A stretch of 64,000 bases of DNA from Impatiens glandulifera. Taxonomy: Eukaryota > Streptophyta > Magnoliopsida > Ericales > Balsaminaceae. Both the position numbers and the translations under genes were made by a program. How positions within the stretch are numbered: the first letter of the stretch is position 1; every line of letters starts with the position of its first letter. The notes beneath the pieces are model-generated. The model was not told the DNA's origin. It did not search any database and saw only the letters and a list, made by a program, of their open reading frames with translations. This document shows positions 45,770 to 57,590 of the stretch, piece after piece. The DNA is taken from positions 15,849,125 to 15,913,124 of the forward strand of contig NC_061869.1 in the NCBI RefSeq assembly GCF_907164915.1, given 5' to 3'.

Positions 45770-46100
45770 AATAAACGTTAATTTCACACTCACTTTCATG
45801 TTTTATAAAAAAAATACAAATAAAAGCGTGAAAACGAACGATTTAAGAAAAATGTTATTTTCGTACTATTTGTTGGATTTTTGTGTTTTTATATAAATCA
45901 GTTTACAAAATATCATGAAAACGGATCGATTTAAAGTTTGTTCGATGTTTTGTACGAAAAAAACACAAAATAAACGCGTGAAAACGTACGATTTAAAAAA
46001 AAACACGTTAATTTCGAACATATTAATTGATTTTTGATGTGTTTCACGAAAAAAAACAAAATATAAGCACGAAAACGGAACGTTTTGAAGAAACCGTGGT
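45770..46100. repeat. Imperfect tandem repeat downstream of the 5S-like sequence
   Basis: About three units of roughly 100-145 bp contain AAAAGCGTGAAAACGAACGATTTAA-type blocks (near 45820, 45975 and 46065). Each is preceded by a poly(A) stretch and followed by GTTAATTTCG-type sequence. Non-coding. Confidence 0.6.
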
Positions 46101-46205
46101 CGGTAAACGACCTTCTTTGTAAGGGTTTTTCGTTCGACCTGTATAGCCAAGACCGTTTCGATTATATGACGATTATTTCAAAATGTATGTGAATCAACTG
46201 GGCAT

Positions 46206-48120
46206 CCACTTTATTTTCAAATCTATTGCAGTTGGTTTACTCATGGAACAAGAAAAGTGTGGGCTTCTTTAGTCCAACTCGGCTGGTTCATGGAGCATCT
46301 GGTGTTCCTATGGGCGAGGGTGAGGCTATTAACCCTAGTCGCATATTCGCTAACTTCTCCGTGAAGAGCACCCTTGCAAGATTGAATCTCTCGAAGGAAA
46401 TGAATTCTGGCTCATCTAGCCAACAAACGGGTGGTCAGTCGGTCACTCAGTCTAAGCGTCAAACTACATCCATCCATTCTACAGGGGCTAAAAGAGACAA
46501 ATAACTCATGGAGTTATTTGTCTAGCACTAATAGCCAAAAGAGTACATTGAAGAAGGATTCTGGAGCAGTTTACTCCAGGGAAGACAAGGAATTCCTCCT
46601 CTTGTTGCTATTCCAATCTTATCTCTTTTGCCCTCCCCTAGCCCGATGAAAAGTAGGCTAAATCTTCTGGTCTTGTTGTCGATCAGATGAAGGCATCTAA
46701 GGCGTCTAAGGCATCTAAGGAGTCTAAAGGCATCTAAGGAGTCTAAGGCGTTCTAAGGCATCTAAGGCGTCCAAAGAAGTCTAACAAGGTAATATCATCT
46801 TCCCCTTTGGCCGCAGGTGCCTAGTATTGATGTTCTTGTGTTGGAACAAGCTGAAGGACCGACTGTTGAGCCAGTTGGTCCAAATATTGAATATCTTGAC
46901 ATGAATTTATCGCCTATCCTTCCTAAAGAATCAGTAGAAGCTGAGGCTACTGATAAAGGCAACATTATTGATGAAAACGAGCAGATAATTGCTTTAACTC
47001 CTGCTGCTGTTATATCCTTTGAACAAGCTCTCATTCAGACCGAATGCTGAGACGCTTGTTGATAAAGTTGTTAAAGACAAACCCGTCGTTAAGGGAACGG
47101 GTGTAGTGTCTGCACTTCCAAATGAAGCATTCCGAAGGGTATGTCCCATTACAAAAATTATGAGAGCATTTAGGGGGCGCTCCTAGCATAACCATCGGAG
47201 AACTTTTGCCCACTCCCAAACCAGTCGTAGTTCCTAGAAGGGACAAGGTATTGCTAAAATAAATTCTTGAAAGGTTTCGGAGGCTAGTTGCATTGTTAAT
47301 CTTATGATGGAGCAAGTTCAAGTAAAAGCGGCTGAGAAGATTGAAATCTTCGATACCTTGCTGAATCACAGGTTAGTCACTCAATTTGATGTAATTATCT
47401 TAAAGGGCGAAATTGAGAAAGAATAGAAGAAGTTGATCAAGATGGAAAAGAGAGTCCTAAAATGGGCAAAGACAATGAGGTCTCTGAAACTCTCAAAGAA
47501 AGGATCTCGTGGTGGCTAATATCATGGGTCGCTGCCTCTTTCCCAGCTTGAGGCAATAAAGGCCAATTTCAACCCTTTGACAAGGATGCTCTTGCAGAGA
47601 AGAATGCATTGAAGTGACTCGAACCTGATTATGAACACTATTGCTCAATAGTCCTTCAACATGTTCACTACACCGAGTCTTCCGGGGTTGAACTTGTTTA
47701 ATGATGTCTTCTAGTCAGACGAGCCGATGAAAAATCTTTGAAGGTGATCAGACTATTCCGAAGAAGAGAGCAAGTTGCTTCCTATCTTGTTGATCTGGAC
47801 AATATTTTCATTTGAAGAAAAGCGGTTAATGGCCCAACATATTATTGAATAAACCCCGGTATTGATTCAATCTGGAATCAACTTAGAAGAAGAGGCAGTT
47901 GTTGTTGAAGCTATTCAGACGCCTATTCCATAGAAGGAGACATCTGAAGTGGATCCTCCTATTCTTGAAGCATACAAATATTTGTTGGTTAAGGAAGAAT
48001 CAACAAAGATAGCTGAACAGTCACCAGGATCAGAGGCTAAGGGGGAACCGTTGAAGGAAGCAGATTTTGAGAAGATTCCTTATACTGAGGGGGGACAATC
48101 TGAAAAAGAGGAGTCTTCCT
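46206..48120 (+). pseudogene. Retroelement-associated coiled-coil ORF, N-terminal part (interrupted)
   Basis: A long but frameshifted reading frame between the copia gag and the downstream LTR-like repeat. Readable parts are GFFSPTRLVHGASG near 46260-46300; a Lys-Ala-Ser tripeptide run (KASKASKASKES) at 46689-46740; an acidic Pro/Val/Glu block (46820-47040); and an acidic tail up to 48120 with no stop after about 47935. It continues in frame at 61386. Many copia-type elements carry an extra ORF between pol and the 3' LTR, often coiled-coil; position and composition fit that class. Function unknown; no domain is recognised. Confidence 0.55.
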
Positions 48121-50675
48121 TGTGATCGATTTTTTTAAAAAAAAGAATTTTTGATCGACTAGTTTGAAATTCTAGGACACTCTTTAAAAAATTTATTTTT
48201 TGAAAACGTGAGGGGAATTAATTTTAATGTTGAAAAAAATTTAAGTTTTAAAAACGAGGCTTTATAGACAACTCCATATCTTACCTTCCCGTCGAATCTG
48301 GGAGAGATTGGGAGTTTTTTAATGGGAAGTATGTCATAGGCCTTTTTTTTAACTTTTTTCAGTATTAATTAACCTCACGACTAGAGAGTCGCCACCTAAT
48401 TTCAAAAATTAGGAATTGAAGAGATGTGAGTTCGCGTTTTGGTTACGTGTGGGAAAGGGTTTTTTAGACGCTATGTCCCACAACGCCCCTAAGGTCTCTA
48501 CTAATTAATTTTGGCCTTTCTATAAAACATTCTTACGCTTTACATTTATGATTTTCCATTTTAAAACATTTATTGGGTTTGCATGGGATAAAAAAAATAA
48601 GTAAGATAAAAGAAAACAACAGCAAATAATTTACACATAAAGTTATCCTAAAAATCAAAACTAGGCAAGTTATTAATCAAAAATTAATTGGCCTAGTCTA
48701 GATTAATTTTTAAGAAACTTAGTGAATTATTAAAGGTCTAAAATTTTACTTGGGGGTTTTTTTATTTAAATAAAAATAATAATGAAAATATAAAAATAAT
48801 ATAAAATAATAAAATATAATAATAAATAAAATAAAATAAAAAGTCCTATGTCTAAAGAAAAGTCCAAGTCTAAGTTTGGGCTAAGTTCAATTTTAGTTAG
48901 GATTTAATTTAATTTTTTTTTCTAACCTAGGATAAACAAGCCAAAACTCTTATCTATGAAAAAAAATGTCAACAAAAAATAAACCTAAATCTAAAATGCA
49001 GAAATAAATAAAATAAACAATAAAAAAATAAAAAAGTTGAAGACTGCAGCAAGCGTCGCCTGGGAAGCGTCAGAAGTCTGATTCAGCAGCAGCTGGAGCA
49101 GAGCAAGCGCGTCTGGAAAGCGCCGAGACCCTGGGAGAAGTGCTGGAAGGCTGAAGAACATGCGTCTCCTTGTAGAATAACTTGCTGTTTTTTGGTTTTT
49201 CCACCTAATCCTAGCTAAAAAATTATTTGGTGATCCAAATGGATCCCAATGAACATAAAACTTTGCAGAAAAATTATATAATACAATTAAACTTTATATA
49301 AATAAAAAAAACCTTAGATCTATTACTTAAAAGAATAAAAAAATCAACTATATAAAATAAGACAAATTTACATTTTTTTATTTATTTTGGTAGTGTTTTT
49401 GGAAAACTTTTTCTGCTTTTTTATTTATTTATTTACATGTGTATTTCTATTCTACTTATTACATGATTAAGGTACATAAATAAAACCTACACGCCTATCA
49501 AAACAATAAATTTAAAAGGAAATCATGCATAATATAAAGTACAAAGAAATAAAATCAAATGAAAGTAAAATTCAATTCAAATTTAAATAACAAAAGAAAG
49601 AAAAAGAGCTTACAAAGGTTTACTCTTTATATCCTTGCAAAAAAAATGAAAAACCCTAATCAAGAGACTTGGTGACTCAACAAATCTAGTTGGTGCTCTT
49701 GCTTAGGTTTTTTAGAAAAGTAGGGTCCTAATTCGGCAGCCTAATGTGAAAGAGAGAGAAGAAGGTGAAGATTGAAGGTCAAAAGTTGAAGTGTTAAGAG
49801 GGGTATTTATAGGCCAAGCTATGAAACCCTAGGGCCCAAAGGCCCATTTAACAACTTGACCGTTGGAAAGAAAACTATTTTAAACATTTACAAATGTTTA
49901 AAATAATGGAGCAATCTCCACTTGACATGTCACTAAATCAAGTTTTCAATCCAATGGGATTAATCTTTATTTAATAATGATGTAATACTTGGTCATTTTA
50001 ATTTTTAATTAAAAATGACCAAGCCTGCATGCTTCTCCAACGGCTGAATTATTCTTCCTTTGACAACTTCTTCCTTTATTTTAGCATCTCTTTTTCCTTC
50101 TTTGACCTAGGATGCTTCTCATTATTGTGTAGACACCGTTATCTTTTATTTTTGCACGTTATCCCTTTACAACACCCTTCATCCTACAAAAAAAAGATTT
50201 TGTTAAAAACAAAAATAAACAATTTTATTTTTAATTATTCCTATTTATAAGGAACAATTCAATTAAATAAATAAAATGCAAACTAACTTATTCAAGAAAT
50301 CAAATTTCAAAGTTTAATCTAACTAATCTAACAAACAAATATAACTAACGAAATTTTATAACAACGCTAATATATATTTGTAAAATATATTTTTAATTTT
50401 AATTTTTTTTATAAATACCCAAGGTAATTAATTAAATAAAACCTTGAATATTCTAAGTATAATAACTTCTCTAAGTGTTGTAACATAGACAAATTACTAC
50501 CTTAACTTTATTAAGAATCCAAAATCATTATTTTCAAAAAACTCAACTGTTCTAAAAATAATCGTCTTTATATAAATCGTGCAATGAGTCCGTGAATGAA
50601 TTCGAGAAAATTTTATAGACTCAGATTTATGAAAAGTATAACTATAAAATTAGGTGTGAAAAATGAGTGTCTACA
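48121..50675 (-). repeat. Tat/Ogre 3' LTR
   Basis: Aligned end to end with 58802-61380. Most differences are single-base indels in homopolymers. A GC-rich island (49036-49150) stands out in the otherwise AT-rich LTR and is shared by both copies. A minus-strand TATAAATA lies at 49804-49811. Confidence 0.92.
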
Positions 50676-50690
50676 GAATGCCCCTCTTGG
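50676..50690 (-). other. Tat/Ogre polypurine tract
   Basis: On the minus strand CCAAGAGGGGCATTC directly precedes the 3' LTR start TGTAGACAC. This is the expected plus-strand primer. Confidence 0.72.
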
Positions 50691-51037
50691 ACAAAATTTG
50701 TAGAAAACACTCGGTTTAGAAAAATGCATGTCCAAGCTTGAAATAGGCACTGCGTTTTGAAAACACCCAATTTATAGTTATTTTGGCTTCCTTGAATGAA
50801 AAGAGAACAAACCTGACGAGTCTCTCGGGAGACCCGTGTAATTTACCCTTCATTCTTCAGAAGTCGGTTTATCATCACTCGTTGACGATTCACCTTTGTT
50901 TAGAATATGCATCGCTCCTGGTTTATCGATCGTGTAGATCGAGCCTGGTGGTTTCGACCCATATTCTACACACCTCGCCTAGTCTTTGGATTGTACATGA
51001 GTACACATCTTGACTTAGTTTGCTGATTGTATTTTTT

Positions 51038-51975
51038 TAGCGAAATACTATTTAATCACAACTCTACTTAGTGATTATTATAGATTTAGGTATCGCTGGT
51101 CAGTTTAGCGAAATACTTTTTAATCACAATTCTGCTTAGTGATTATATGGATTTGAGTATCGCTGGTCAGTTTAGCGAAATACTATTTAATCACAATTCT
51201 GCTTAGTGATTATATAGATTTAAGTATCGCTGGTCAGTTTAGCGAAATACTATTTAATCACAATTCTGCTTAGTGATTATATAGATTTAAGTATTGCTGG
51301 TCAGTTTAGCAAATACTACTTAATCACAATTCTGCTTAGTGATTATGTAGATTTAAGTGCCGCTGGTCAGTTTAGCTAAACACTTTTTAATCACAATTCT
51401 GCTTAGTGATTATATGGATTTGAGTATCGCTGGTCAGTTTAGCGAAATACTATTTAATCACAATTCTGCTTAGTGATTTAATAGATTTAAGTGCCGCTGG
51501 TCAGTTTAGCGAAACACTTTTTAATCACAATTCTGCTTAGTGATTATATGGATTTGAGTATCGCTGGTCAGTTTAGCGAAATACTTTTTAATCACAATTC
51601 TGCTTAGTGATTATATAGATTTATGTGCCGCTGGTCAGTTTAGCGAAACACTTTTTAATCACAATTCTGCTTAGTGATTATGTAGATTTAAGTGCCGCTG
51701 GTCAGTTTAGCGAAACACTTTTAATCACAATTCTGCTTAGCGAAATACTATTTAATCACAATTCTGCTTAGTGATTATATGGATTTGAGTATCGCTGGTC
51801 AGTTTAGGCGAAATACTATTTAATCACAATTTTGCTTAGTGATTATATAGATTTAAGTACCGCTGGTCAGTTTAGCGAAACACTTTTAATCACAATTCTG
51901 CTTAGTGATTATATGGATTTGAGTATCGCTGGTCAGTTTAGCGAAATACTTTTTAATCACAATTCTGATTAGTGA
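51038..51975 (+). repeat. 66-bp tandem array in the Tat/Ogre 3' region
   Basis: About 14 units with a period of 66-67 bp, each containing CGCTGGTCAGTTTAGCGAAA and AATCACAATTCTGCTTAGTG. The segment from AATCAC to GTGATT is an inverted repeat. One unit is partly deleted near 51720-51745. It lies between integrase and the 3' LTR, a known hypervariable satellite-forming place in Tat elements. Confidence 0.9.
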
Positions 51976-53374
51976 TTAAGTTCGAAGTTAGACTTCCTTA
52001 ATTTTTAAAGCACTAGCGTCTTCTTCAACGGTCTTGAAATACTTTCAAGAATCGGTTCCATACTTTCTTCCTTAGAGTGTGTCGAGAGGAAACCACATGT
52101 AATCGATGTTCTTCGAGATTCATGCTGTCACTTTTGGGGACTTGTCTTTCGCCAAGACGTTTTGCCCTGAGTTTTTCGAGGGATTTGTTTGCTCGAATGC
52201 TTAATCTTTCAACCACGCGTCATGAGGTTGAGCCTCTCTTCTCAAATTCGGAGGTCAGTGTGCTTAAGATTCTATGGCCTTGGGCTCTTTTATACTCAGG
52301 GTATATTTAATAGAATCGGTACATTCTTGTTCTTGCATTGGCAATTTAGACAAGAGTCTAGATAAACAACAAATGGTGATTTCAATATCTCAACCTCTAC
52401 GAGTATTTTTCTATTTTATTCGGCCTCTTTTCTTTATGACCGGGGTGTATCTGATAGATTCAAACACTTTGTTCTTGCTTAGCAATTAGATAGAATCTAA
52501 TGAACAACAGTATTGTATTTCATATCTCAACCAACACAGTCTTTGTTTAATTGATTTTACTTTTCTTGAGTCTTAGATCTTTGGCACTTGACCTCCAATT
52601 GAGACGAGACATCGCCTTTGTTGATGACATGGTTCCGAGTTTGGGCATTCATCTTTTTATGAGCTCTCTCTTAAACATCAGTAGTTAAGCTTTCGTCTAG
52701 GCTCGAGGTAGATCCATTTGCGAAGCGCTTTACTCAGATTCCACAAGTTACATTAGTTCGTCAAGAGACATCCATTGGGGAGAAACGTATTTTCCCGCAT
52801 CCCTACTTATTTCTTGCACTCGCTCATCAGTTCGCTTGGCATTAGAAAAAAAATCAGGGGTCTATCTTTTTTTTTTATCTTCCACAAATGCCCCTAGTTT
52901 CGACACAAGAGGTTTGATTGTTTTGGATAGATTTGTGATCCCAATTTCTCGTTGACTTTACTCTTTGGGGATCTTTCAATCATTTCATTTTCATAAAATG
53001 CCCCTAGTGTCGATACAGGGTTTGATTTTTGAAAATGTTTAGGACCGGGCTCATACAAGCTGCCTACGTATCCCATAGCTAGGGGAATTCAGGTCCAACG
53101 TAGTTCCATGCACATGCTTGTGAAAAATGTTTGTGTATGTGTGAATGTTTTGAAAATCTTTTGAGATCATAAGTCGAAGAGAAAAATACTTTAGCTTTGG
53201 GCATTATATTTTCTCAAGTGGGACTCTGTGAGGATCTTGTAGTCATTTTTATTTTAATAAAAATGCCCCTAGTATTGACTAAGAGTTTTTGGTTTAGGAG
53301 TCAACTTAGAGTGTGATTAACTCCCTTTTTAATGTATATGCAATGAATGTATGCGATGTGTTGTTAAATGAAAT
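51976..53374 (-). other. Tat/Ogre untranslated 3' region
   Basis: No long frame. The phrase AAATGCCCCTAGT(G/T)TCGA recurs near 52885, 52998 and 53265. A single diverged copy of the 150-bp unit found further right lies at about 53040-53110 (CTACGTATCCC...AGGTCCAACGTAGTTC). Confidence 0.55.
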
Positions 53375-53970
53375 GTCTATCAACTTCTTTCGATAATTGA
53401 CAGTGGTGACCGCACCCTGGATGGGTTTCCTACGTACTCTCGAGAGAGATCAGGTCTCACGTAGTTCACAACTTGTGAAGTTATGAACTTTGATGTATGT
53501 AATGAGCAATGAATGTATGTTATGTGAAATGAAATGTCTATCAACTTCTTTCGATAATTGATAGTGGTGACCGCACCCTGGATGGGTTGCCTACGTACTC
53601 TCGAGAGAGATCAGGTCTAACGTAGTTCACAACTTATGAAGTTATGAACTTTGATGTATGTGTAATGAATGCATGTAATGCGAAATGTCTATCAATTTCT
53701 TTCGATAATTGATAGTGGTGACCGCACCCTGGATGGGTTGCCTACGTACTCTCGAGAGAGATCAGGTCTGACGTAGTTCACAACTTATGAAGTTATGAAC
53801 TTTGATGTATGTGTAATGAATGCATGTAATGCGAAATGTCTATCAATTTCTTTCGATAATTGATAGTGGTGACCGCACCCTGGATGGGTTGCCTACGTAC
53901 TCTCGAGAGAGATCAGGTCTGACGTAGTTCACAACTTGTGAAGTTATGAACTTTGATGTATGTGTTTCGA
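53375..53970 (+). repeat. 150-bp tandem array next to the integrase stop
   Basis: Four units beginning TGTCTATCAA(C/T)TTCTTTCG at about 53375, 53535, 53687 and 53838, each with TGACCGCACCCTGGATGGGT and the palindrome CTCTCGAGAG. Unit lengths are about 160, 152 and 151 bp. The rightmost units are nearly identical, so the expansion is recent. The last ends just before the integrase stop codon at 53981. Confidence 0.9.
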
Positions 53971-53980
53971 CACGCATGCT

Positions 53981-54268
53981 TTAGACGAAGTATCTTTTAA
54001 GCATGTCGACATTGAAGGGTGCTGAGAGTTCTTCTCCGTCCAAGGTGGTCAATCTCGTGGCACCGCCTGAAAAGACCTTCTTGACGAGGTAGGGTCCTTC
54101 CCATGGTGTTTGGAATTTCCCTCTAGGGTCTAGTATCCGTAAGTTCTTCTTTAGAACTAAATCGCCTTCTTGAATGTTCCTAGGTTTCACCTTCTTGTTG
54201 AAAGCTCTGGTCATTCTTCTTTGGTATGCTTGCGTGTGACATAATGCGTCTAACCTCTTGTCTTCCAT
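53981..54268 (-). pseudogene. Tat/Ogre integrase C-terminal domain
   Basis: 95 open codons with AYQRRMTRAFNKKVKPRNIQ, GDLVLKKNLRILDPRGKF, then WEGPYLVKKVFSGGATRLTT and the ending NVDMLKRYFV. These are the conserved GPY/F-type module and terminus of plant gypsy integrases, which help DNA binding and target choice. The stop at 53981 is probably the natural end of pol. It belongs to the same polyprotein as the integrase core to the right, but in another frame. The methionine at 54268 is internal. Confidence 0.85.
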
Positions 54269-54336
54269 AAGGGCTAGCTGATTGTACCGTGACTTACACC
54301 AATCTTATTCCACTACTTGTATCTCGAGTAAAACTC

Positions 54337-55200
54337 TTAAAGTAGGAACTTCGATTTTGATAGGTTGCACTGCATCCATTCCGTAGACCAATGCAAATGG
54401 CGTTTCTCCTGTTGACGTTCGAATGGTTGTTCTATATCCCCATAAGGCGTATGGAAGCTTCTCATGCCAATCCTGTACGTCTGAGTCATCTTCTTGATAA
54501 TAGTGATGATGTTCTTGTTCGCTACCTCTACTTGCGCCGTTCGTTTGAGGACGATAAGGTGAGGATTTGTGGTGTCAATCCTGTATTCATCTTGTACATT
54601 GAGTACTTCTCCCAGAAGTGTCCACCATTGTCTGAGATCAAGGCATGAGGAACTCCATAACGTGCAATGATGTTGTTTCGTATGAACTTGACAACATGTG
54701 ATGACTTGAGAACCTTGTATGATTGAGCTTCGACCCACTTTGTGAAATAATCGATATCTATAAGGATGAATTCGTGTCCATTTGAAGCGTGAGGATAAAT
54801 TTTCCCGATGATATCTATTCCCATGTCGAGATGGCCATGGTGAAGTCATGTTGTAAAGTAGAGATGCTGGGGTGTGCTTCAAGTTCGCGTAAACTTGACA
54901 TTTATGACACTTCTTAACATATTCTACACATTCTTGTTCCATATTCTGCCAATAATAGCCAAAGCGAAGGATCTTCTTAGCGAGTGCTGATCCGTTCATG
55001 TGTGGGCCACATGTTCCTGCATGTACTTCCTCCATGATCTGTGATGCTTGAGGTTGGTCGATGCATAACATGTTCTGACCGTCAAAGGAGCGTCGATATA
55101 GCTTTCCTGCAAGTAGCACGTAGTTGGTTGCGTATTGGCGTAGAGCTCTCCTCTCTTTCTTTTGGAAGTGTGAAGGATACTCTCCATGCTCAACGTACTT
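54337..55200 (-). pseudogene. Tat/Ogre integrase zinc-binding and catalytic core
   Basis: The zinc-binding part has the HHCC ligands (EVHAGTCGPH, then CHKC) around 55040-54895. After a frame change near 54840, the core continues with FILIDIDYFTKWVEA (usually VATDYFTKWVEA) and YGVPHALISDNGGHF, which carry the first two acidic catalytic positions. The third, in the following segment, falls in a stretch with a further frame change (near 54540). A continuous frame of 376 codons (55467-54337) passes through, but it mixes in-frame and out-of-frame segments. Integrase inserts the cDNA into the genome; this copy is probably not translated correctly. Confidence 0.82.
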
Positions 55201-55299
55201 CTGTAGAGGTTCGAACCAAGGTTTGGGCGCCACTTTGATGTTGGAAATCGTCCTCTTCTCGAAGTCTCGTTTCTGTTTCTGACGAATCTTCAAAGGCTT

Positions 55300-55723
55300 G
55301 ATTTTGATTCCTTCTGGAATTTGCGTCATGGCTGCTAACGTGGCCAAAGCGTCTGCGAATCGATTTTGACTTCTCGGAGCATGTGTGAATGTTACATGTT
55401 CAAACTTTCTATTAGAGTCGATAAGTGTTGATGGTAGGGTTTGAGGTTGTCTCCTTTGACTTGCCATTCACCATTAGCTTGTGAAATGACTAGTTTGAGT
55501 CTCCTACTACTTTTAGACGTCTCGCTCCTTTTTCATGAGCAATCTTCAAGCCAGAGATGCACGCTTCATACTCTGCCTCATTGTTAGTCACTTGATATTC
55601 GAGCTTGACTGAGATTGGGTTGTATGTTCCCATAGGATCGATGAGTAGTATCCCGATGTCATAACCTTGTTTTCCTGAAGCTCCATCGAATAATAGCTTC
55701 CATGTTGTAGGGTTAATAGTCAT
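55300..55723 (-). pseudogene. Additional RNase H domain (aRNH) of the Tat/Ogre element
   Basis: 55723-55490 read WKLLFDGASGKQGYDIGILL, then YQVTNNEAEYEACISGLKIA and RRLKVVGDSN, the three acidic blocks (D, E, D) of an RNase H fold. The next stretch (55467-55310) continues in another frame with VTFTHAPRSQNRFADALATL, carrying the final Asp. The domain lies after the ordinary RT-linked RNase H and before integrase, an arrangement characteristic of the Tat/Ogre lineage. The four acidic residues appear conserved. The frame break near 55480 could be an assembly error. Confidence 0.83.
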
Positions 55724-55742
55724 CCTTCGTCGCCTGGGAATG

Positions 55743-56162
55743 CTAACTCCTCTTCGTCTTCAACTTCGATTGGTTGGTCTGCGAGAAATCTGCTACAACG
55801 CTCCCCTTGATAGATTTCTGAATTGTGTATACGATGTCGTACTCTGATATCATCATCATCCACTTAGCTAACCTCGGAGACAAAAGCATTTTCTGGAATA
55901 AATGATGAATTGGATTGAGTCTTGATACTAACTTGACTGTGTGGGCTTGCATGTAATACCTTAGCCTCTTAGTGCCCCAAGCTAGAGCCCAACACACCTT
56001 TTCTACTGACGAGTAATTAAGTTCGTAGCCTGTCATGCACTTGCTTATGCAGTAGACTATGACTTCCATCTTTTCCTCGTTTTCTTGGGCTAGTAGACTA
56101 CCCATTGCGTTTTCCGTGACTGTTAAGTATAGGATTAGCAGTACGCCTGGTCTTGGCGGCAT
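55743..56162 (-). pseudogene. Tat/Ogre RT-linked RNase H domain
   Basis: 139 open codons: LILYLTVTENAMGSLLAQE, CISKCMTGYELNYSSVEKVC, and RLAKWMMMISEYDIVY, then KGSVVADF. This is the gypsy-type RNase H segment directly after RT, degraded in that the first catalytic Asp of LYLxxxxxA-type elements is not evident. In Tat elements this domain is often degenerate because the additional RNase H replaces it, which fits here. Confidence 0.8.
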
Positions 56163-56220
56163 CAGAATGGGAGGATTCTTGATGTATCCCTTTATCTTCT
56201 CGAATGCGTTCTAACAAGCG

Positions 56221-57044
56221 TCATCCCCAAACGAATCTTTCATTTTTCCTTAAAAGTTTAAACAAAGGATCACATGTCATAGTCAACTTGTTTATGAATC
56301 GACTTATATACTGGATCTTTCCTAGAAAGCCTCGCACTTCTTTCTCGCTTCGTGGAGGTGGCATTGCCGTGATCGCTTCTATCTTGCTCGGATCAACCTC
56401 AATTCCTGTTTGCATGATTAAGAAGCCTAACATCTTTCTTGTTGTCACTCCCAAATGTGCACTTCTTTGGGTTGAGCCTAAGTTGGAACTTCTTGATGCG
56501 TTGTAAGAATTTGTCAAGATTTTGGATGTGTCCTTCTCGATCTTTTGATTTGACAATCATATCGTCGACATAGACTTCTACCTCCTTGTGGATCATATCG
56601 TGAAGAATTATTGTGGCAGCTCGTTGATACGTTGCTCTTGCGTTCTTTAGCCCGAAAGGCATGACTCGATAACAAAATGTTCCATCTTCTGTGATGAACG
56701 TTGTCTTCTCCTTGTCTTCTAGAGCCATCAGTACCTGGTTGTAGCCTAAGAATCCGTCCATGAATGATAGGAGTTGATTGCTTGCTGCATGATACACTAG
56801 CACGTTGATGTGTGGTAGTGGGAAAACTATCTTTAGGGCTTGCTTTGTTGATATCTCGATAGTCTACACATACTCGAATCTTTCCATCTATCTTTGCGAC
56901 TGAGACTACATTGGTGATCCACTCTAGGTAATCTACCACTTCAAGGAATCCTACGTCGAGCTGTTTCTGAACTTCCTCCTTGATCTTGTACACGATGTCT
57001 GCCTTCCTTCTTCGAAGCTTTGGGATGATCTTAGCGTCGATCAA
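56221..57044 (-). pseudogene. Tat/Ogre reverse transcriptase
   Basis: Frames overlap from right to left. 57044-56820 carry KEEVQKQLDVGFLEVVDYLE, KIDGKIRVCVDYRDINKASP and the substrate-binding region. 56803-56440 carry FMDGFLGYNQVLMALEDKEK, FCYRVMPFGLKNARATYQRA and the catalytic YVDDMIVKS. 56440-56221 carry FLIMQTGIEVDPSKIEAITA and VRGFLGKIQYISRFI. All major RT motifs, including YVDD, are intact in sequence; frames shift near 56810 and 56450. RT copies element RNA into cDNA in cytoplasmic particles. The N-terminal part is fused to a Gag remnant by deletion. Confidence 0.87.
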
Positions 57045-57590
57045 ATCTTGAATCTTTTGTTTGAGAGGGAAACAACAATTAGTGGAATGCCCTCTAGTCT
57101 AGTGATATCCGCACCACTCATTTGCGAACTTTCCATTACTTCTCTCCCAAGTTCTGATGTTAACGTTTGAATCAAGTTCTTCTGCAACAAGTTCCTTAAG
57201 GCCTTCATAATTACATCATCAAACCGTCAATTTACTACGAGGTGGAGCAGTAGTGGCACTCCTTGCTTGTGATGATTGTTTGACTTTATTTAGGAGAAAT
57301 GAGTTCTCTTGATGAGCATTTTGTCCTTGAGTTTGACGTGCATGCATGACTCTTGTTTTGAATAGACCTTTCTGCATCTTTCCAACCGTCCATGAATGCC
57401 CTGCTTACCTTCTTCTCTTTTCTTCTTGCAAGCTTTTCAGATTAAGGGGTTCGATTGTCGCATAAGTTTCGATTTCTGTGTGAGGTCTTCAAGTTGTTGC
57501 CCCAATTGTATCAGTATATCACGAAGATCGTCTATCTTTAGATGAACTGACTCATTGAACCTTCTTGGTGGGTTAGTCATTGTAAATTAT
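57045..57590 (-). pseudogene. Tat/Ogre gag vestige
   Basis: At 57580-57400 the minus strand begins MTNPPRRFNESVHLKIDDLR, then a helix (LIQLGQQLEDLTQ), which may be the Gag N-terminus. At 57210-57040 a zinc-knuckle-like stretch (NEWCGYH, then RGHSTNCCFPLKQKIQDLID) runs straight into the RT N-terminal sequence. Most of Gag and all of protease are missing. This explains why the internal region is short for this lineage. Confidence 0.6.

Noticed and set aside
54391..55238. Plus-strand frames of 65-85 codons within the Tat/Ogre pol
   Set aside because: Shadows of the minus-strand integrase and RNase H coding sequence.
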